From positions 1-64,000 of the forward strand of contig NZ_JAGGOW010000040.1 in assembly GCF_018614135.1 (NCBI RefSeq): a stretch of DNA of 64,000 nucleotides. The letters run 5' to 3'. The notes below the pieces were generated by a model, which did no database searches, had not been told where the DNA came from, and saw only the letters and a list, made by a program, of their open reading frames with translations. The position numbers and the translations under genes were made by a program. Shown here one piece after another: positions 39,787 through 48,291 of the stretch (positions within the stretch are counted from its first letter, which is position 1; the number at the start of each line of letters is the position of its first letter). Source of the DNA: Streptomyces sp. ISL-66 (lineage in GTDB: Bacteria > Actinomycetota > Actinomycetes > Streptomycetales > Streptomycetaceae).

Positions 39787-41130
39787 ATGAGTGGCGGCGG
39801 CAGCAGCAACGGTGGCGGCAGCGAACAGGCCCGGAAGACGGCGGAGGCGCTGAGCCACCTCACCGGGTTCGGCAACGAGCACAGCTCGGAGGCCGTCCCC
39901 GGTGCGCTCCCGATCGGCCGGAACTCGCCCCAGCGCTCCCCCCTCGGCCTCTACGCCGAACAGCTCAGCGGCAGCGCGTTCACCGAGCCGCGCGCCCTCA
40001 ACCGGCGCTCCTGGCTCTACCGGATCCGCCCCTCCGCCGCGCACCCGCCCTTCACCCGGGCCGACAACGGCGCGCTGCGCACCGCGCCCTTCACCGAGGC
40101 CCCGGCGAACCCCAACCGGCTCCGCTGGAACCCGCTGCCCGACCCGGCCCCCGGCACCGACTTCCTGGCCGGCCTCTGGACCCTCGGCGGCAACGGCGAC
40201 GCCACCCAGCGCAGCGGCATGGCCATCCACCTCTACGCCGCCAACTCCCCCATGACCGACCGCGTGTTCAGCGATTCCGACGGCGAACTGCTGATCGTCC
40301 CGGAGCGCGGCGGCCTGCTGCTGCGCACCGAGTTCGGCCTGCTCAGCGCCCGTCCCGGCGAGATGGCCCTGATTCCCCGCGGGGTCCGCTTCCGCGTCGA
40401 GCTCCTCGACGCCGACGCGCGCGGCTACGTCTGCGAGAACTACGGCCGCCCCTTCGAGCTGCCCGACCTCGGCCCGATCGGCGCCAACGGCCTCGCCTCC
40501 GCACGGGACTTCCGGGCGCCCGTGGCGGCGTACGAGGACGAGGAGCGCCCGACCGAGGTGGTCAACAAGTTCTGCGGCAACCTCTGGACCGCGACCTACG
40601 ACCACTCCCCGCTCGATGTGGTCGCCTGGCACGGCACGCACGTCCCGTACGTCTACGACCTGCGCAGCTTCAACGTCCTCGGCTCCATCAGCTACGACCA
40701 CCCCGACCCGTCGATCTTCACCGTGCTGACCTCGCCCTCCGACACCCCGGGCCTGGCGGGCGTGGACTTCGTGGTCTTCGCCCCGCGCTGGCTGGTCGGC
40801 GAGGACACCTTCCGCCCGCCGTACTTCCACCGGAACGTGATGAGCGAGTACATGGGTCTGATCGAGGGCGCCTACGACGCCAAGGCGGAAGGCTTCGTCC
40901 CTGGCGGCGGCTCGCTGCACAACATGATGTCCGCGCACGGCCCCGACCGGGAGACCTTCGACCGGGCGAGCGCCGCCGAGCTGAAGCCGCAGAAGATCGA
41001 CGACGGCCTGGCCTTCATGTTCGAGACCCGCTGGCCCATCACGGCCACGGCTCAGGCCGCCGCGGCGGACCACCTCCAGAGCGGATACGACGACGTCTGG
41101 CAGGGGCTCCAGCGTCACTTCCGCGCCTAA
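39787..41130 (+). CDS. hmgA: Homogentisate 1,2-dioxygenase
   Basis: 447 residues, the family length. It opens the ring of homogentisate to maleylacetoacetate in tyrosine and phenylalanine breakdown. Seen: the N-terminal [18 protein letters not shown], the RGVRFRVEL strand, and the Fe(II) ligands in [14 protein letters not shown] (His and Glu) and the His of [15 protein letters not shown] 39787 follows GGGAG. The first ~15 residues are Gly/Ser-rich and not conserved. A promoter with an overlapping inverted repeat precedes it and a GntR-family gene follows. Confidence 0.96.
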   Translation: MSGGGSSNGGGSEQARKTAEALSHLTGFGNEHSSEAVPGALPIGRNSPQRSPLGLYAEQLSGSAFTEPRALNRRSWLYRIRPSAAHPPFTRADNGALRTAPFTEAPANPNRLRWNPLPDPAPGTDFLAGLWTLGGNGDATQRSGMAIHLYAANSPMTDRVFSDSDGELLIVPERGGLLLRTEFGLLSARPGEMALIPRGVRFRVELLDADARGYVCENYGRPFELPDLGPIGANGLASARDFRAPVAAYEDEERPTEVVNKFCGNLWTATYDHSPLDVVAWHGTHVPYVYDLRSFNVLGSISYDHPDPSIFTVLTSPSDTPGLAGVDFVVFAPRWLVGEDTFRPPYFHRNVMSEYMGLIEGAYDAKAEGFVPGGGSLHNMMSAHGPDRETFDRASAAELKPQKIDDGLAFMFETRWPITATAQAAAADHLQSGYDDVWQGLQRHFRA

Positions 41131-41136
41131 TATCAC

Positions 41137-41200
41137 GAGCACTGCCGTGCCACGGCGCAACCGCGCCACCGCGCGACCCCGCCACGACGCGGCAGTGCTC
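41137..41200. promoter_or_regulatory. 11-bp inverted repeat between hmgA and the GntR gene
   Basis: GAGCACTGCCG (41137-41147) and its exact complement CGGCAGTGCTC (41190-41200) are separated by 42 nt of GCCACGGCG-like sequence that can also fold. It may be the hmgA terminator or an operator for the GntR regulator 33 bp further on. Confidence 0.5.
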
Positions 41201-41232
41201 CCACGTTCACCCCGTCGTACGGAGAATGACCC

Positions 41233-41982
41233 GTGACCGCCTTCGCCCCCGACTCGCTGGTACTGAACCGGAAGCTGCCCCTCTGGTACCAGGTATCCCA
41301 GTCGTTGCGCGCCTCGATACTCGGGCGCACCGCGGACGCCTCGCTGCGGCTGCCCACCGAGGAGCAGCTCGCCGAGCACTACGGGGTGAGCGTGCTGACC
41401 ATGCGGCAGGCGCTCAAGGAGCTGGAGACCGAGGGCCTCATCAGCCGCCACCGGCGGCGCGGGACCTTCATCGAACCGGCGGCGATGCGCGGGGCCCCGG
41501 TCCGGCTGCTGGGGTCGGTCGACGCGATCGTGGCGCAGCAGTCGGGTGATCGCACGACGATTCTCGGCCATGAGCGGACACCGGTCTCCGGGGAGCTGCT
41601 GGCGCACTTCCCGGACACGCCGGAGGTGGTCACCTACCGCAGGCTGCGCCACGACAGCGAGAGCGGAGAGCCGACCAACTGGGCGGAGAACGCGGTTCTT
41701 CCGGAGCTGGCCAAGGCCATCGACCTCGCGGATCTGGTGCGTTGGCCCATGACGAAGGTGCTGCGCGACATCGCGCAGGTCCAGATCAGCCGCATCACCG
41801 ACACCGTCGAGGCGCGCCTGGCCGACCCGCTCACGGCCGAACTGCTCCAAGTGCCGCTGCTGAGCCCGATCTTGCACTACACGGGCGTGACCTACGACAA
41901 GAGCGGCCGGGTGGTCGACGTCGCGCGGATCCGGTACCGGGGCGACCGCTTCTCCTTCACGGTGACGGTCGACGCCTCCTGA
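41233..41982 (+). CDS. GntR/HutC-family regulator with UTRA domain
   Basis: 249 residues. The winged HTH is at about 15-80 (LRLPTEEQLAEHYGVSVLTMRQALKELETEGLISRHRRRGTFI). The rest is a UTRA ligand domain (VVTYRRLRHDSESGEPTNWAENAVLP, then ILHYTGVTYDKSGRVVDVARIRYRGDRFSF). Such proteins sense small metabolites. Because it follows hmgA by 102 bp, control of tyrosine catabolism is plausible but not shown; the hmgA operator may be its site. GTG 41233 follows GGAGAATGACCC. Confidence 0.9.
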   Translation: MTAFAPDSLVLNRKLPLWYQVSQSLRASILGRTADASLRLPTEEQLAEHYGVSVLTMRQALKELETEGLISRHRRRGTFIEPAAMRGAPVRLLGSVDAIVAQQSGDRTTILGHERTPVSGELLAHFPDTPEVVTYRRLRHDSESGEPTNWAENAVLPELAKAIDLADLVRWPMTKVLRDIAQVQISRITDTVEARLADPLTAELLQVPLLSPILHYTGVTYDKSGRVVDVARIRYRGDRFSFTVTVDAS

Positions 41983-42012
41983 CGCCGCGCGGGCCGCGGC
42001 GCCAGGGGTCCG

Positions 42013-42174
42013 CTACTTCTCGTCGTCCTCCTTGCCGCGCTCACCCTCCGCCTGCGACGGCGTGGTCCGCGACGTCTGGGCGTGACGCTGCTTCTTCTGA
42101 ACCTCGTCCATGTCCTCGTCGAGCCGCTCCCCCTCGGCCTGCGAGGGAGTCGAGTACTCGTCGTACTGGCTCAT
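42013..42174 (-). CDS. Small acidic protein with two PSQAEGER repeats (53 aa)
   Basis: 53 residues, very rich in Glu, Asp, Gln, Lys and Arg and lacking hydrophobic clusters, so probably disordered. PSQAEGER appears twice, near the N-terminus and again near residue 40. ATG 42174 is preceded by GGAGGCGG on the minus strand, a strong ribosome site. No known function is recognised; the repeats and the good start support a real gene. It is convergent with the GntR gene and divergent from the type ISP-like gene. Confidence 0.7.
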   Translation of the reverse strand: MSQYDEYSTPSQAEGERLDEDMDEVQKKQRHAQTSRTTPSQAEGERGKEDDEK

Positions 42175-42280
42175 GACCGCCTCCTGGGTCGCACAGGTCG
42201 CACAGATCCGTACATAAGGAGCCTAACTCTCCGGCCTGGACGCGGCCCGGCCACCGGACGGCATCGCTACCATCTGCCGG

Positions 42281-43459
42281 GTGAGCGCTGACGCACCTCC
42301 ACGGACCCCGCTGCTGGACGATCTGATGCCCTGGGCCGTGGGCCCCCTGAGCCTGGGCCGCGCCTGGGTGGCGGCCCCCGACCCGGCGATCCTGCGCACC
42401 CGCTGGGCCACCCTGACCGGCGCCGACGCCCCCGAGCGGGAACGACTGTTCCGCCCGACCCGGGCCCGGACCCCCGCCGCCGGGGCCGCCGCACTGCCGG
42501 GCCAGCGCGCGGGATCCACCGCCCGGTTCACGGACACGCCCGGACCCTGCCCCGATCCCGTACGGGTGCTGCGCGATCCCTTCGACGAGCAGTGGCTGCT
42601 GCCCGACCAGCGGCTCATCGACCGGGCCCGCCCGGAGCTGTGGCGGGTGCTGGACGAGCACCAGCTCTTCACCGTCGAGTCCCCGCAGGCGGCCGGGCTG
42701 CTGGTCACCGCACACCTGCCCGCCGGCCGGCTCGGCCGGATCCGCCCCCTGCACCGGCGCCCCGGGGGCGCCGAGCCCAATCTCGCCCCCGGCCTGCTGC
42801 CGCTGCTCGGCGACCGCTACGGCACCTGGGTCACCCCCGAGGACGTGCTGTGCTGGATCCTCGCCGCCGGACGTCCGGGGCCGCGGGGGTACGAGGTCCC
42901 GCTCACCGCCGACCCCGAGCGCTGGCGGGCCGGGCTGGAGCTGGGCCACCGGCTGCTCGCGGTCCAGCTGCGCGGGGCGCGCGGCGGCGAGGCGCCCCGG
43001 CTGCCCGGCGGGCGCCGGCCCTACGTCCGCTCCGCGCTGCCGCTCTGGCCGCGCGAGCTCGCGTACGACCCGGAGAGCGAGACCCTCCGCATCGGCGGCG
43101 GGACCGTCTCCCCCGTCCCCGCCGGGGCGTGGGAGTACGAGGTCCAGGGCGTGCGCGTCCTGGAGGCGTGGTTCGGTGCCCGGCTCGCCCACCGGGACCC
43201 TCAGGCCGACGGACTGGAGGCGCTGGGTCCGGCCGAGTGGCCGCAGGACTGGACCTCGGAGCTGCTGGCCCTGGTGACGACCCTGGCGCTGCTGGCGGAC
43301 CTGGCACCGGAGCGGACCGCCTTCGAGCCCGGACCCCCGCTGGGCGACGCCGGGCCGCACGCGGCCGGAGTTCTGCCGCCGCCCTCCTGGGCCCGGCGCC
43401 CGGCTTCGGTACTGGACCACCAGGAAGAGGGACCCGGCGGGCAGTTCGCACTCCTCTGA
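42281..43459 (+). CDS. Orphan type ISP restriction/modification-like protein
   Basis: 392 residues. The sequence resembles the C-terminal part of type ISP enzymes found alone in Streptomyces (for example LGRAWVAAPDPAILRTRWATLTGA and FRPTRARTP, then PFDEQWLLPDQRLIDRARPELWRVLDEHQLF). No helicase, nuclease (PD-ExK) or methyltransferase (SAM GxG, NPPY) motif is visible, so it is not a full restriction enzyme. A stand-alone target-recognition or unrelated role is possible. GTG 42281 begins the conserved sequence. Confidence 0.75.
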   Translation: MSADAPPRTPLLDDLMPWAVGPLSLGRAWVAAPDPAILRTRWATLTGADAPERERLFRPTRARTPAAGAAALPGQRAGSTARFTDTPGPCPDPVRVLRDPFDEQWLLPDQRLIDRARPELWRVLDEHQLFTVESPQAAGLLVTAHLPAGRLGRIRPLHRRPGGAEPNLAPGLLPLLGDRYGTWVTPEDVLCWILAAGRPGPRGYEVPLTADPERWRAGLELGHRLLAVQLRGARGGEAPRLPGGRRPYVRSALPLWPRELAYDPESETLRIGGGTVSPVPAGAWEYEVQGVRVLEAWFGARLAHRDPQADGLEALGPAEWPQDWTSELLALVTTLALLADLAPERTAFEPGPPLGDAGPHAAGVLPPPSWARRPASVLDHQEEGPGGQFALL

Positions 43460-43601
43460 GCCGCGCCGGAGACCTGCGGCGGGCCGGGCGCCGCGCCGGG
43501 GCCGGCCCTGCCCGCCCTGCCTCCATTCCGTGGCCGCCTGCCCCGCCTTGCCCTGTTGCGCTCCGCCCGCCCCCGCCCGCGAGGGTCCGAAACGGGACCG
43601 G

Positions 43602-44327
43602 CTATTCCCCCCAAGCCCCCAGCAGCCGTGACACCGACCGGTCGAACACCTCGTCCGGTTCGGTCAGTTCGCCCGGCACCCCCGGCGCGGACGCGAGCAC
43701 GCCCGCCAGGAGCGGGTACTCCCCCGTCGCCAGCCGGGAGCCGAGCCAGGCCGCCCGTACGCCCTGTTCGGCGGCCTCGCTCCAGGGGAGCTGGCGGGCC
43801 CGCTCGGCCAGGGCCAGTTCGCCCGCGACGAAGGCGGCCACCGTGCCGTTGATGGCGGCGATCAGCTCCAGTTTCTCCCCGCCCGGGGCCCGGAGCGGCG
43901 CCAGGCAGGCCAGGCTGTGCTCGAGGTACCGCAGGGCGTTCGGCCCGAATCCGTAGACCGGGCTCAGCAGCCGGGGCAGCCATGGGTGCCGGTGCATGAT
44001 GCCCCGGGTCTGGCGGGCCAGCGCGAGCTGGTCGGCCCGCCAGTCGCCGGCAGGCGGCGCGAGCTCGTACTCCCCGCTGACGGCGTCGACCATCAGCTCG
44101 TACAGGTCCTCCTTGCGCGGCACGTAGTTGTAGAGGGACATGGTCCCGGCGCCGATGCCGGCCGCCACGCGCCGCATGGAGACGGCCTCGATCCCTTCGC
44201 CGTCGGCGATCCGCACCGCCTCGGCGGCGATCGAGTCGCGGCTGTGCGCGGGCCGCGGGCCGCGGCCGGCCCGCGGCGGGCGGGCCCAGATCACTTCGGG
44301 TTCAGCGGAGCGGCCGCTGGGTGTCAT
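43602..44327 (-). CDS. TetR-family regulator of the divergent ABC exporter
   Basis: 241 residues. HTH at about 36-75 (EAVSMRRVAAGIGAGTMSLYNYVPRKEDLYELMVDAV), followed by the TetR_C_1-type domain of drug-exporter regulators. Preceded by ~30 residues of Pro/Arg-rich sequence. The intergenic region carries the palindrome TACGTACGACGTACGTA and a second copy overlaps the first codons of the ABC gene, so it very likely represses the exporter and itself. Start ATG 44327. Confidence 0.88.
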   Translation of the reverse strand: MTPSGRSAEPEVIWARPPRAGRGPRPAHSRDSIAAEAVRIADGEGIEAVSMRRVAAGIGAGTMSLYNYVPRKEDLYELMVDAVSGEYELAPPAGDWRADQLALARQTRGIMHRHPWLPRLLSPVYGFGPNALRYLEHSLACLAPLRAPGGEKLELIAAINGTVAAFVAGELALAERARQLPWSEAAEQGVRAAWLGSRLATGEYPLLAGVLASAPGVPGELTEPDEVFDRSVSRLLGAWGE

Positions 44328-44362
44328 CGCTCATCACCTCGTCCATCGCTCACCATCGTAGT

Positions 44363-44379
44363 TACGTACGACGTACGTA
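44363..44379. promoter_or_regulatory. TetR operator 1 of the ABC exporter
   Basis: TACGTACGACGTACGTA, a perfect 8-1-8 palindrome, 36 bp from the TetR start and 20 bp from the ABC start. Confidence 0.75.
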
Positions 44380-44398
44380 GTCAGGTAGGGTGCACCGC

Positions 44399-45370
44399 AT
44401 GACTACTACGTACGCCGTACTTAGTGAGGGTCTGGAGAAGAACTACGGCGAGGTGCACGCCCTTCGCGGCCTCGATCTCGCCGTCCCCGAAGGCGCGGTC
44501 TGCGGCCTCCTCGGCCCCAACGGCGCGGGGAAGACCACCGCCGTCCGGATCCTCGCCACCCTCACCGCGCCCACCGGCGGCCGCGCCCTCGTCGCCGGCC
44601 ACGACGTCGTGCGCGACCCGGCCGCCGTCCGCCGCGCCATCGGGGTCACCGGCCAATCCGCCTCGGTCGACGGGGACTTGACCGGCCGCGAGAACCTGCG
44701 GCTGTTCGCCCGCCTCGCCGGACTGCGCGGCCGGGCCGCCCGGGAGCGCGCCGACGAGCTGCTGGACCACTTCGGCCTCGCCGGGGCCGCCGACCGGGTG
44801 GCGGGCACCTGGTCGGGCGGCATGCGCCGGCGCCTCGACCTGGCCGCCGGGCTGGTCACACGGCCCCGGGTGCTCTTCCTCGACGAGCCGACCACCGGCC
44901 TCGACCCGGCCGCCCGCGAACAGATCTGGACGGCCGTACGGAGCCTCGCGCGGGAGGGGACGAGCGTGCTGCTCACCACCCAGTACCTGGAGGAGGCCGA
45001 CCGGCTCGCCGACGACATCGTGGTCGTGGACCACGGCCGGACCGCCGCCACCGGCACCCCGGCCGAGCTCAAGGCGCGGATCGGCTCCTACGCCGAGGCC
45101 ACCGTCGCCGGGGCCGGGGCCCTCGCGGGCGCGGCCGCCGTGCTCGACCAGCTGACCGGGGGCCTGCCCGTCCTGGACCGGGACCGCCTCACCGTCGGCG
45201 TGACCGTGCTCGACGCCGGACTCACGCTGCCGCGGATCGTCCGCGCACTGGACGCGGCCGGGATCGCCGTCACCGACGCGAGCCTGCGCCCGCCCACCCT
45301 CGACGAGGTCTTCCTGCGCCTCACCGGGGCCCGTCCCGCCACCACCGAGCCCAAGGAGCACGCCGCATGA
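44399..45370 (+). CDS. ABC exporter ATP-binding protein (DrrA-like)
   Basis: 323 residues. Walker A GPNGAGKTTAV, signature WSGGMRRRLDLA and Walker B VLFLDEPTTGLDP are intact. The C-terminal LDEVFLRLTG is typical of DrrA-type drug-export ATPases. With the permease it should export a drug or lipophilic compound. ATG 44399 follows GGTAGGG; GTG 44390 is an alternative. An operator copy (44405-44425) lies inside codons 3-9, so repressor binding would block transcript elongation too. Confidence 0.93.
   Translation: MTTTYAVLSEGLEKNYGEVHALRGLDLAVPEGAVCGLLGPNGAGKTTAVRILATLTAPTGGRALVAGHDVVRDPAAVRRAIGVTGQSASVDGDLTGRENLRLFARLAGLRGRAARERADELLDHFGLAGAADRVAGTWSGGMRRRLDLAAGLVTRPRVLFLDEPTTGLDPAAREQIWTAVRSLAREGTSVLLTTQYLEEADRLADDIVVVDHGRTAATGTPAELKARIGSYAEATVAGAGALAGAAAVLDQLTGGLPVLDRDRLTVGVTVLDAGLTLPRIVRALDAAGIAVTDASLRPPTLDEVFLRLTGARPATTEPKEHAA
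44405..44425. promoter_or_regulatory. TetR operator 2, inside the ABC coding sequence
   Basis: ACTACGTACG, C, CGTACTTAGT: a 10-1-10 palindrome with one mismatch, 44 bp centre-to-centre from operator 1. It lies entirely within the first codons of the ATPase gene. Confidence 0.65.
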
Positions 45371-46164
45371 GCACCCTCCTGTCCGACGGCGGCGCCGTCC
45401 TCACCCGCCAGTTGCAGAAGGCCCGGCACGCCCCGGCGCTGCTGATCCTGACCCAGACCATGCCGGTCGCCATGCTGCTGTTCTTCGGCTACGTCTTCGG
45501 CAGCGCGCTCGCCATGCCCGGCCGGGAGTACCGGCAGTTCCTGGTCCCGGGACTGCTCGCCGCCACCGCCGCGAACGGGCTGATGGCGGGGATGTTCACG
45601 GCGGCGCAGGACGCGCACCGCGGGGTGACGGACCGCTTCCGGACCCTGCCGATGAGCCGGACGGCCGTGCCGCTGGGACAGACGGCCGCGGATCTGCTGA
45701 CCACCGCCGTCTCGATGGTGCCGCTGATGCTGGTGGGGCTGGCGATGGGCTGGCGGGTCGAGAACGACCCCGCGGGGGCGCTCGGAGCCCTCGGTGTGCT
45801 GCTGCTCTTCCGCTTCGCCACCGCGTGGGTGGGGACGTACCTCGGCCTGCTGAGCAAGAGCGAGGAAGCGGCGGGCCAGCTCGGAAGCGCCACGTTCCTG
45901 CTGCCGATGCTCTCCGCCGCGTACCTGCCGACGGCGGGCCTGCCCGGATGGCTGCGTACCGTCGCCGAGTGGAACCCGATCAGCGCCGTCGCCACCGCCG
46001 TGCGCGTGATGTGCGCAGGCGCCGGCGGCGAAGCCGCAGAGGCCGCGGCGGGCGCCGCCTGGCCGGTCGCGCACCCGGTGGCCGGGGCGCTGCTCTGGTC
46101 GCTGGTCCTGCTCGCCGTCTTCGTGCCGGCGGCCACGCGCCGGTACGCGCGCGGCCGCGACTGA
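45367..46164 (+). CDS. ABC exporter permease (DrrB-like)
   Basis: 265 residues with six predicted membrane helices of the ABC-2 type (LLILTQTMPVAMLLFFGYVFG, then YRQFLVPGLLAATAANGLMAG and LPMSRTAV). It overlaps the ATPase gene by 4 nt (ATGA) and forms the membrane part of the exporter. Its likely cargo is a drug-like compound sensed by the TetR. Confidence 0.92.
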   Translation: MSTLLSDGGAVLTRQLQKARHAPALLILTQTMPVAMLLFFGYVFGSALAMPGREYRQFLVPGLLAATAANGLMAGMFTAAQDAHRGVTDRFRTLPMSRTAVPLGQTAADLLTTAVSMVPLMLVGLAMGWRVENDPAGALGALGVLLLFRFATAWVGTYLGLLSKSEEAAGQLGSATFLLPMLSAAYLPTAGLPGWLRTVAEWNPISAVATAVRVMCAGAGGEAAEAAAGAAWPVAHPVAGALLWSLVLLAVFVPAATRRYARGRD

Positions 46165-46378
46165 GCGGAAGCCGGAGCAGGAGCGGAGACCGGGCCCGGC
46201 GGCATGGGACGGGGTGGCCCCCGCCCCCGCCCCCGTCCCCGTCCCCGCACAGACCCGGGCCGCGCGGCCCCCGCCACCCGGAGCCCCGAGGCCCGGGGAG
46301 CCCCGCGGCCCGGGAGCCCGGCGGCCCCGACCGGCCCGGAGGGTGACAGATCTCCTCCGGGCCGGTAGGCAGAGGGTC

Positions 46379-47590
46379 ATGGAACCCGATACGCACGCCA
46401 CCGACCCGCTGCCGCTCGACGGAATCACCGTCGTCGCCGTGGAGCAGGCCGTCTCGGCCCCCTTCGCCACCCGCCAGCTCGCCGACCTCGGCGCGCGGGT
46501 CATCAAGGTCGAGCGGCCCGACGGCGGCGACTTCGCGCGCGGTTACGACACCGCCGCGCACGGTCTCGCCTCGCATTTCGTCTGGGCCAACCGGGGCAAG
46601 GAGTCGATCGCGCTCGACCTCAAGGATCCGCGCGGCCGCGAGCTCCTGCACGGGCTGCTCGACGGGGCCGACGTCTTCGTCCAGAACCTCGCGCAGGGCG
46701 CCGCCGCCCGGCTCGGGCTCGACTCGGCCGCGCTGTGCGCGCGTTACCCCCGGCTGGTCGCCGTGGACGTGTCCGGCTACGGACCCGAAGGCCCGTACGC
46801 CCACAAACGCGCCTACGACATGCTCGTCCAGTGCGAGGCCGGCCTGGTCTCGGTGACCGGCACGCCCGAGCGGCCCGTCAAGGCGGGCATTCCGGCGGCG
46901 GACATCGCTGCCGCCATGTACGCCTTCTCGGGGGTGCTCGCGGCCCTGCTGCGGCGCGGGACCACCGGGCGCGGGGGCAGGGTGGAGGTGTCGATGCTGG
47001 ACGCGCTCGCCGAATGGATGGGGCACCCGCTGCACCACACGATGCACGGTGGGGAGCAGCCGGTGCGGACCGGGCTCGCGCACGCCGTCATCGCGCCCTA
47101 CGACGCCTACCCGACGGCGGACGGAGACCGGGTGCTGCTCTCGGTCCAGAACGACCGGGAATGGCGCAGGCTCACGGAACAGGTGTTGGAGCGCCCGGAG
47201 TTGGCCGACGACCCGGGATTCGCGACGAACGCCGCGCGCACCGCGAACCGGGAGAAGACCGATGCGGTGGTGGCGGACGCGCTGGGCCGGCTCGGCGCGG
47301 CCGAGGCGATCGGCCGACTGGAGGAGGCGGGCATCGCCTGCGCGCGGCTGAACTCGGTGGCCCAGCTCGCGGCGCACCCCCAGCTGGCGGCCCGGGACCG
47401 CTGGCGGGAGGTGGGCTCGCCCGCGGGTCCGCTGCGGGCCCTGCTGCCGCCGATCGGACTGCCCGGCGGCGCGGCACCGCACATGGGTGCGGTGCCCGCG
47501 CTCGGCGAACACACCGAAGCCCTCCTGCTCGCCCTGGGGATGACGGGTGAACAGATCACGGCATTGCGCCGGGACGGCGTAGTGCGCTGA
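46379..47590 (+). CDS. CaiB/BaiF-type CoA transferase
   Basis: 403 residues, family III CoA transferase. Motifs: VVAVEQAVSAPFATRQLADLGARVIKVERPDGGDFAR at the N-terminus, NRGKESIALDLKDP, and the GIPAADIAAAMYA segment with the catalytic Asp. It moves CoA between carboxylic acids in the cytoplasm; the acids are unknown. ATG 46379 follows AGAGGG. The preceding 214-bp spacer has CCCCCG-type repeats. It ends 68 bp before the convergent small-protein gene. Confidence 0.92.
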   Translation: MEPDTHATDPLPLDGITVVAVEQAVSAPFATRQLADLGARVIKVERPDGGDFARGYDTAAHGLASHFVWANRGKESIALDLKDPRGRELLHGLLDGADVFVQNLAQGAAARLGLDSAALCARYPRLVAVDVSGYGPEGPYAHKRAYDMLVQCEAGLVSVTGTPERPVKAGIPAADIAAAMYAFSGVLAALLRRGTTGRGGRVEVSMLDALAEWMGHPLHHTMHGGEQPVRTGLAHAVIAPYDAYPTADGDRVLLSVQNDREWRRLTEQVLERPELADDPGFATNAARTANREKTDAVVADALGRLGAAEAIGRLEEAGIACARLNSVAQLAAHPQLAARDRWREVGSPAGPLRALLPPIGLPGGAAPHMGAVPALGEHTEALLLALGMTGEQITALRRDGVVR

Positions 47591-47658
47591 CGGGGCAGAA
47601 TCGATCGGGCCGCCGATCGGGCCGGGAACGAAGCGGCGTGAGTGCTGGGACGGGACGT

Positions 47659-47928
47659 CTACGAACGGCGGCTGCCGAAGAGCGTGCGACGCAGCCGACG
47701 CAGCGGTGCGAAGAGCGAGACGCGCGCGCTCCGGCTCCGCAGGCGGTGCGTGTGGTCGCGCGAGGTGAGCTCGCGCATGAGCAGCGTCGCCTCGGCTGAC
47801 TCGCGGTGCGGGACGGCGGGACCGCCCAGCACGGCGAGATGGCGGTCGAGGCGCGAACTGGTCGCGCCGCTACCGCAGGTGATGGCAGGCACGCGAGGCG
47901 GCCTGCTGCGCATTGCTATCTGTTCCAT
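47659..47928 (-). CDS. Small basic protein (89 aa)
   Basis: 89 residues, strongly basic, with no membrane segment. The N-terminal MEQIAMRSRPPRVPAITCG and the C-terminal LRRLRRTLFGSRR bracket an LDRHLAVLGG segment. I believe it is conserved in Streptomyces but know no function. ATG 47928 is preceded by GGGGAGAG; earlier in-frame starts lack this. Binding of nucleic acid or membrane lipid by the basic tail is only a possibility. Confidence 0.6.
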   Translation of the reverse strand: MEQIAMRSRPPRVPAITCGSGATSSRLDRHLAVLGGPAVPHRESAEATLLMRELTSRDHTHRLRSRSARVSLFAPLRRLRRTLFGSRRS

Positions 47929-48291
47929 GTCTCTCCCCACCCGTACGAGGGCACCCGGCCCACCGGGCAGGTTAAACCCTACCGCCCCCGCGTCGCGCCC
48001 GGGTATCCCGGTGGTGTGAATTGCCCCTGTGGCGAGCGGGAGTTGACGATTACTCAGCGGAGTCACCCGTCACTCTCCGCGCAAACCGAGGGCTCCGCAG
48101 GGCCTTGCGGGGGCTTCCCGCCGCCGCAGGACCCGCGGGCGGCCCCACGCGGACTCCCTGCACCTCCACGCCGACCCGGCGGCGGGGCGCCCGGAGCCGC
48201 AGCTCCCCCTCGGGGCGTGACGGGAGCCACACCGTGCGCGCTGCGCTAACTTGGAGTGATCGCCCGGTAACGCTGTTGGGGGCGCACGTGA
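47929..48291. other. 363-bp spacer without a supported gene
   Basis: Divergent spacer between the small basic protein and the kinase. A GTG frame from 48016 starts CPCGERELT but has no ribosome site or homology. TTGGAGTGA appears twice (near 48250 and 48299), the second at the kinase start. No clear promoter was identified; GC-rich hairpins are frequent but unremarkable. Confidence 0.4.

Noticed and set aside
39276-39875. Open frames through the 12-bp minisatellite encoding PEVG- or ADLR-type repeats
   Set aside because: Open only because the unit is 12 bp and stop-free; no ribosome site, and they overlap the ends of real genes.
42281-43459. Complete restriction-modification system
   Set aside because: No nuclease, helicase or methyltransferase motif in the protein or its neighbours.
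44399-46164. Part of an antibiotic biosynthesis cluster
   Set aside because: Only the TetR and two ABC genes are present; no biosynthetic genes lie nearby.
48016-48249. Small gene beginning CPCGERELT
   Set aside because: No ribosome site, low-complexity Pro/Gly/Ala content after 30 codons and no recognised family.
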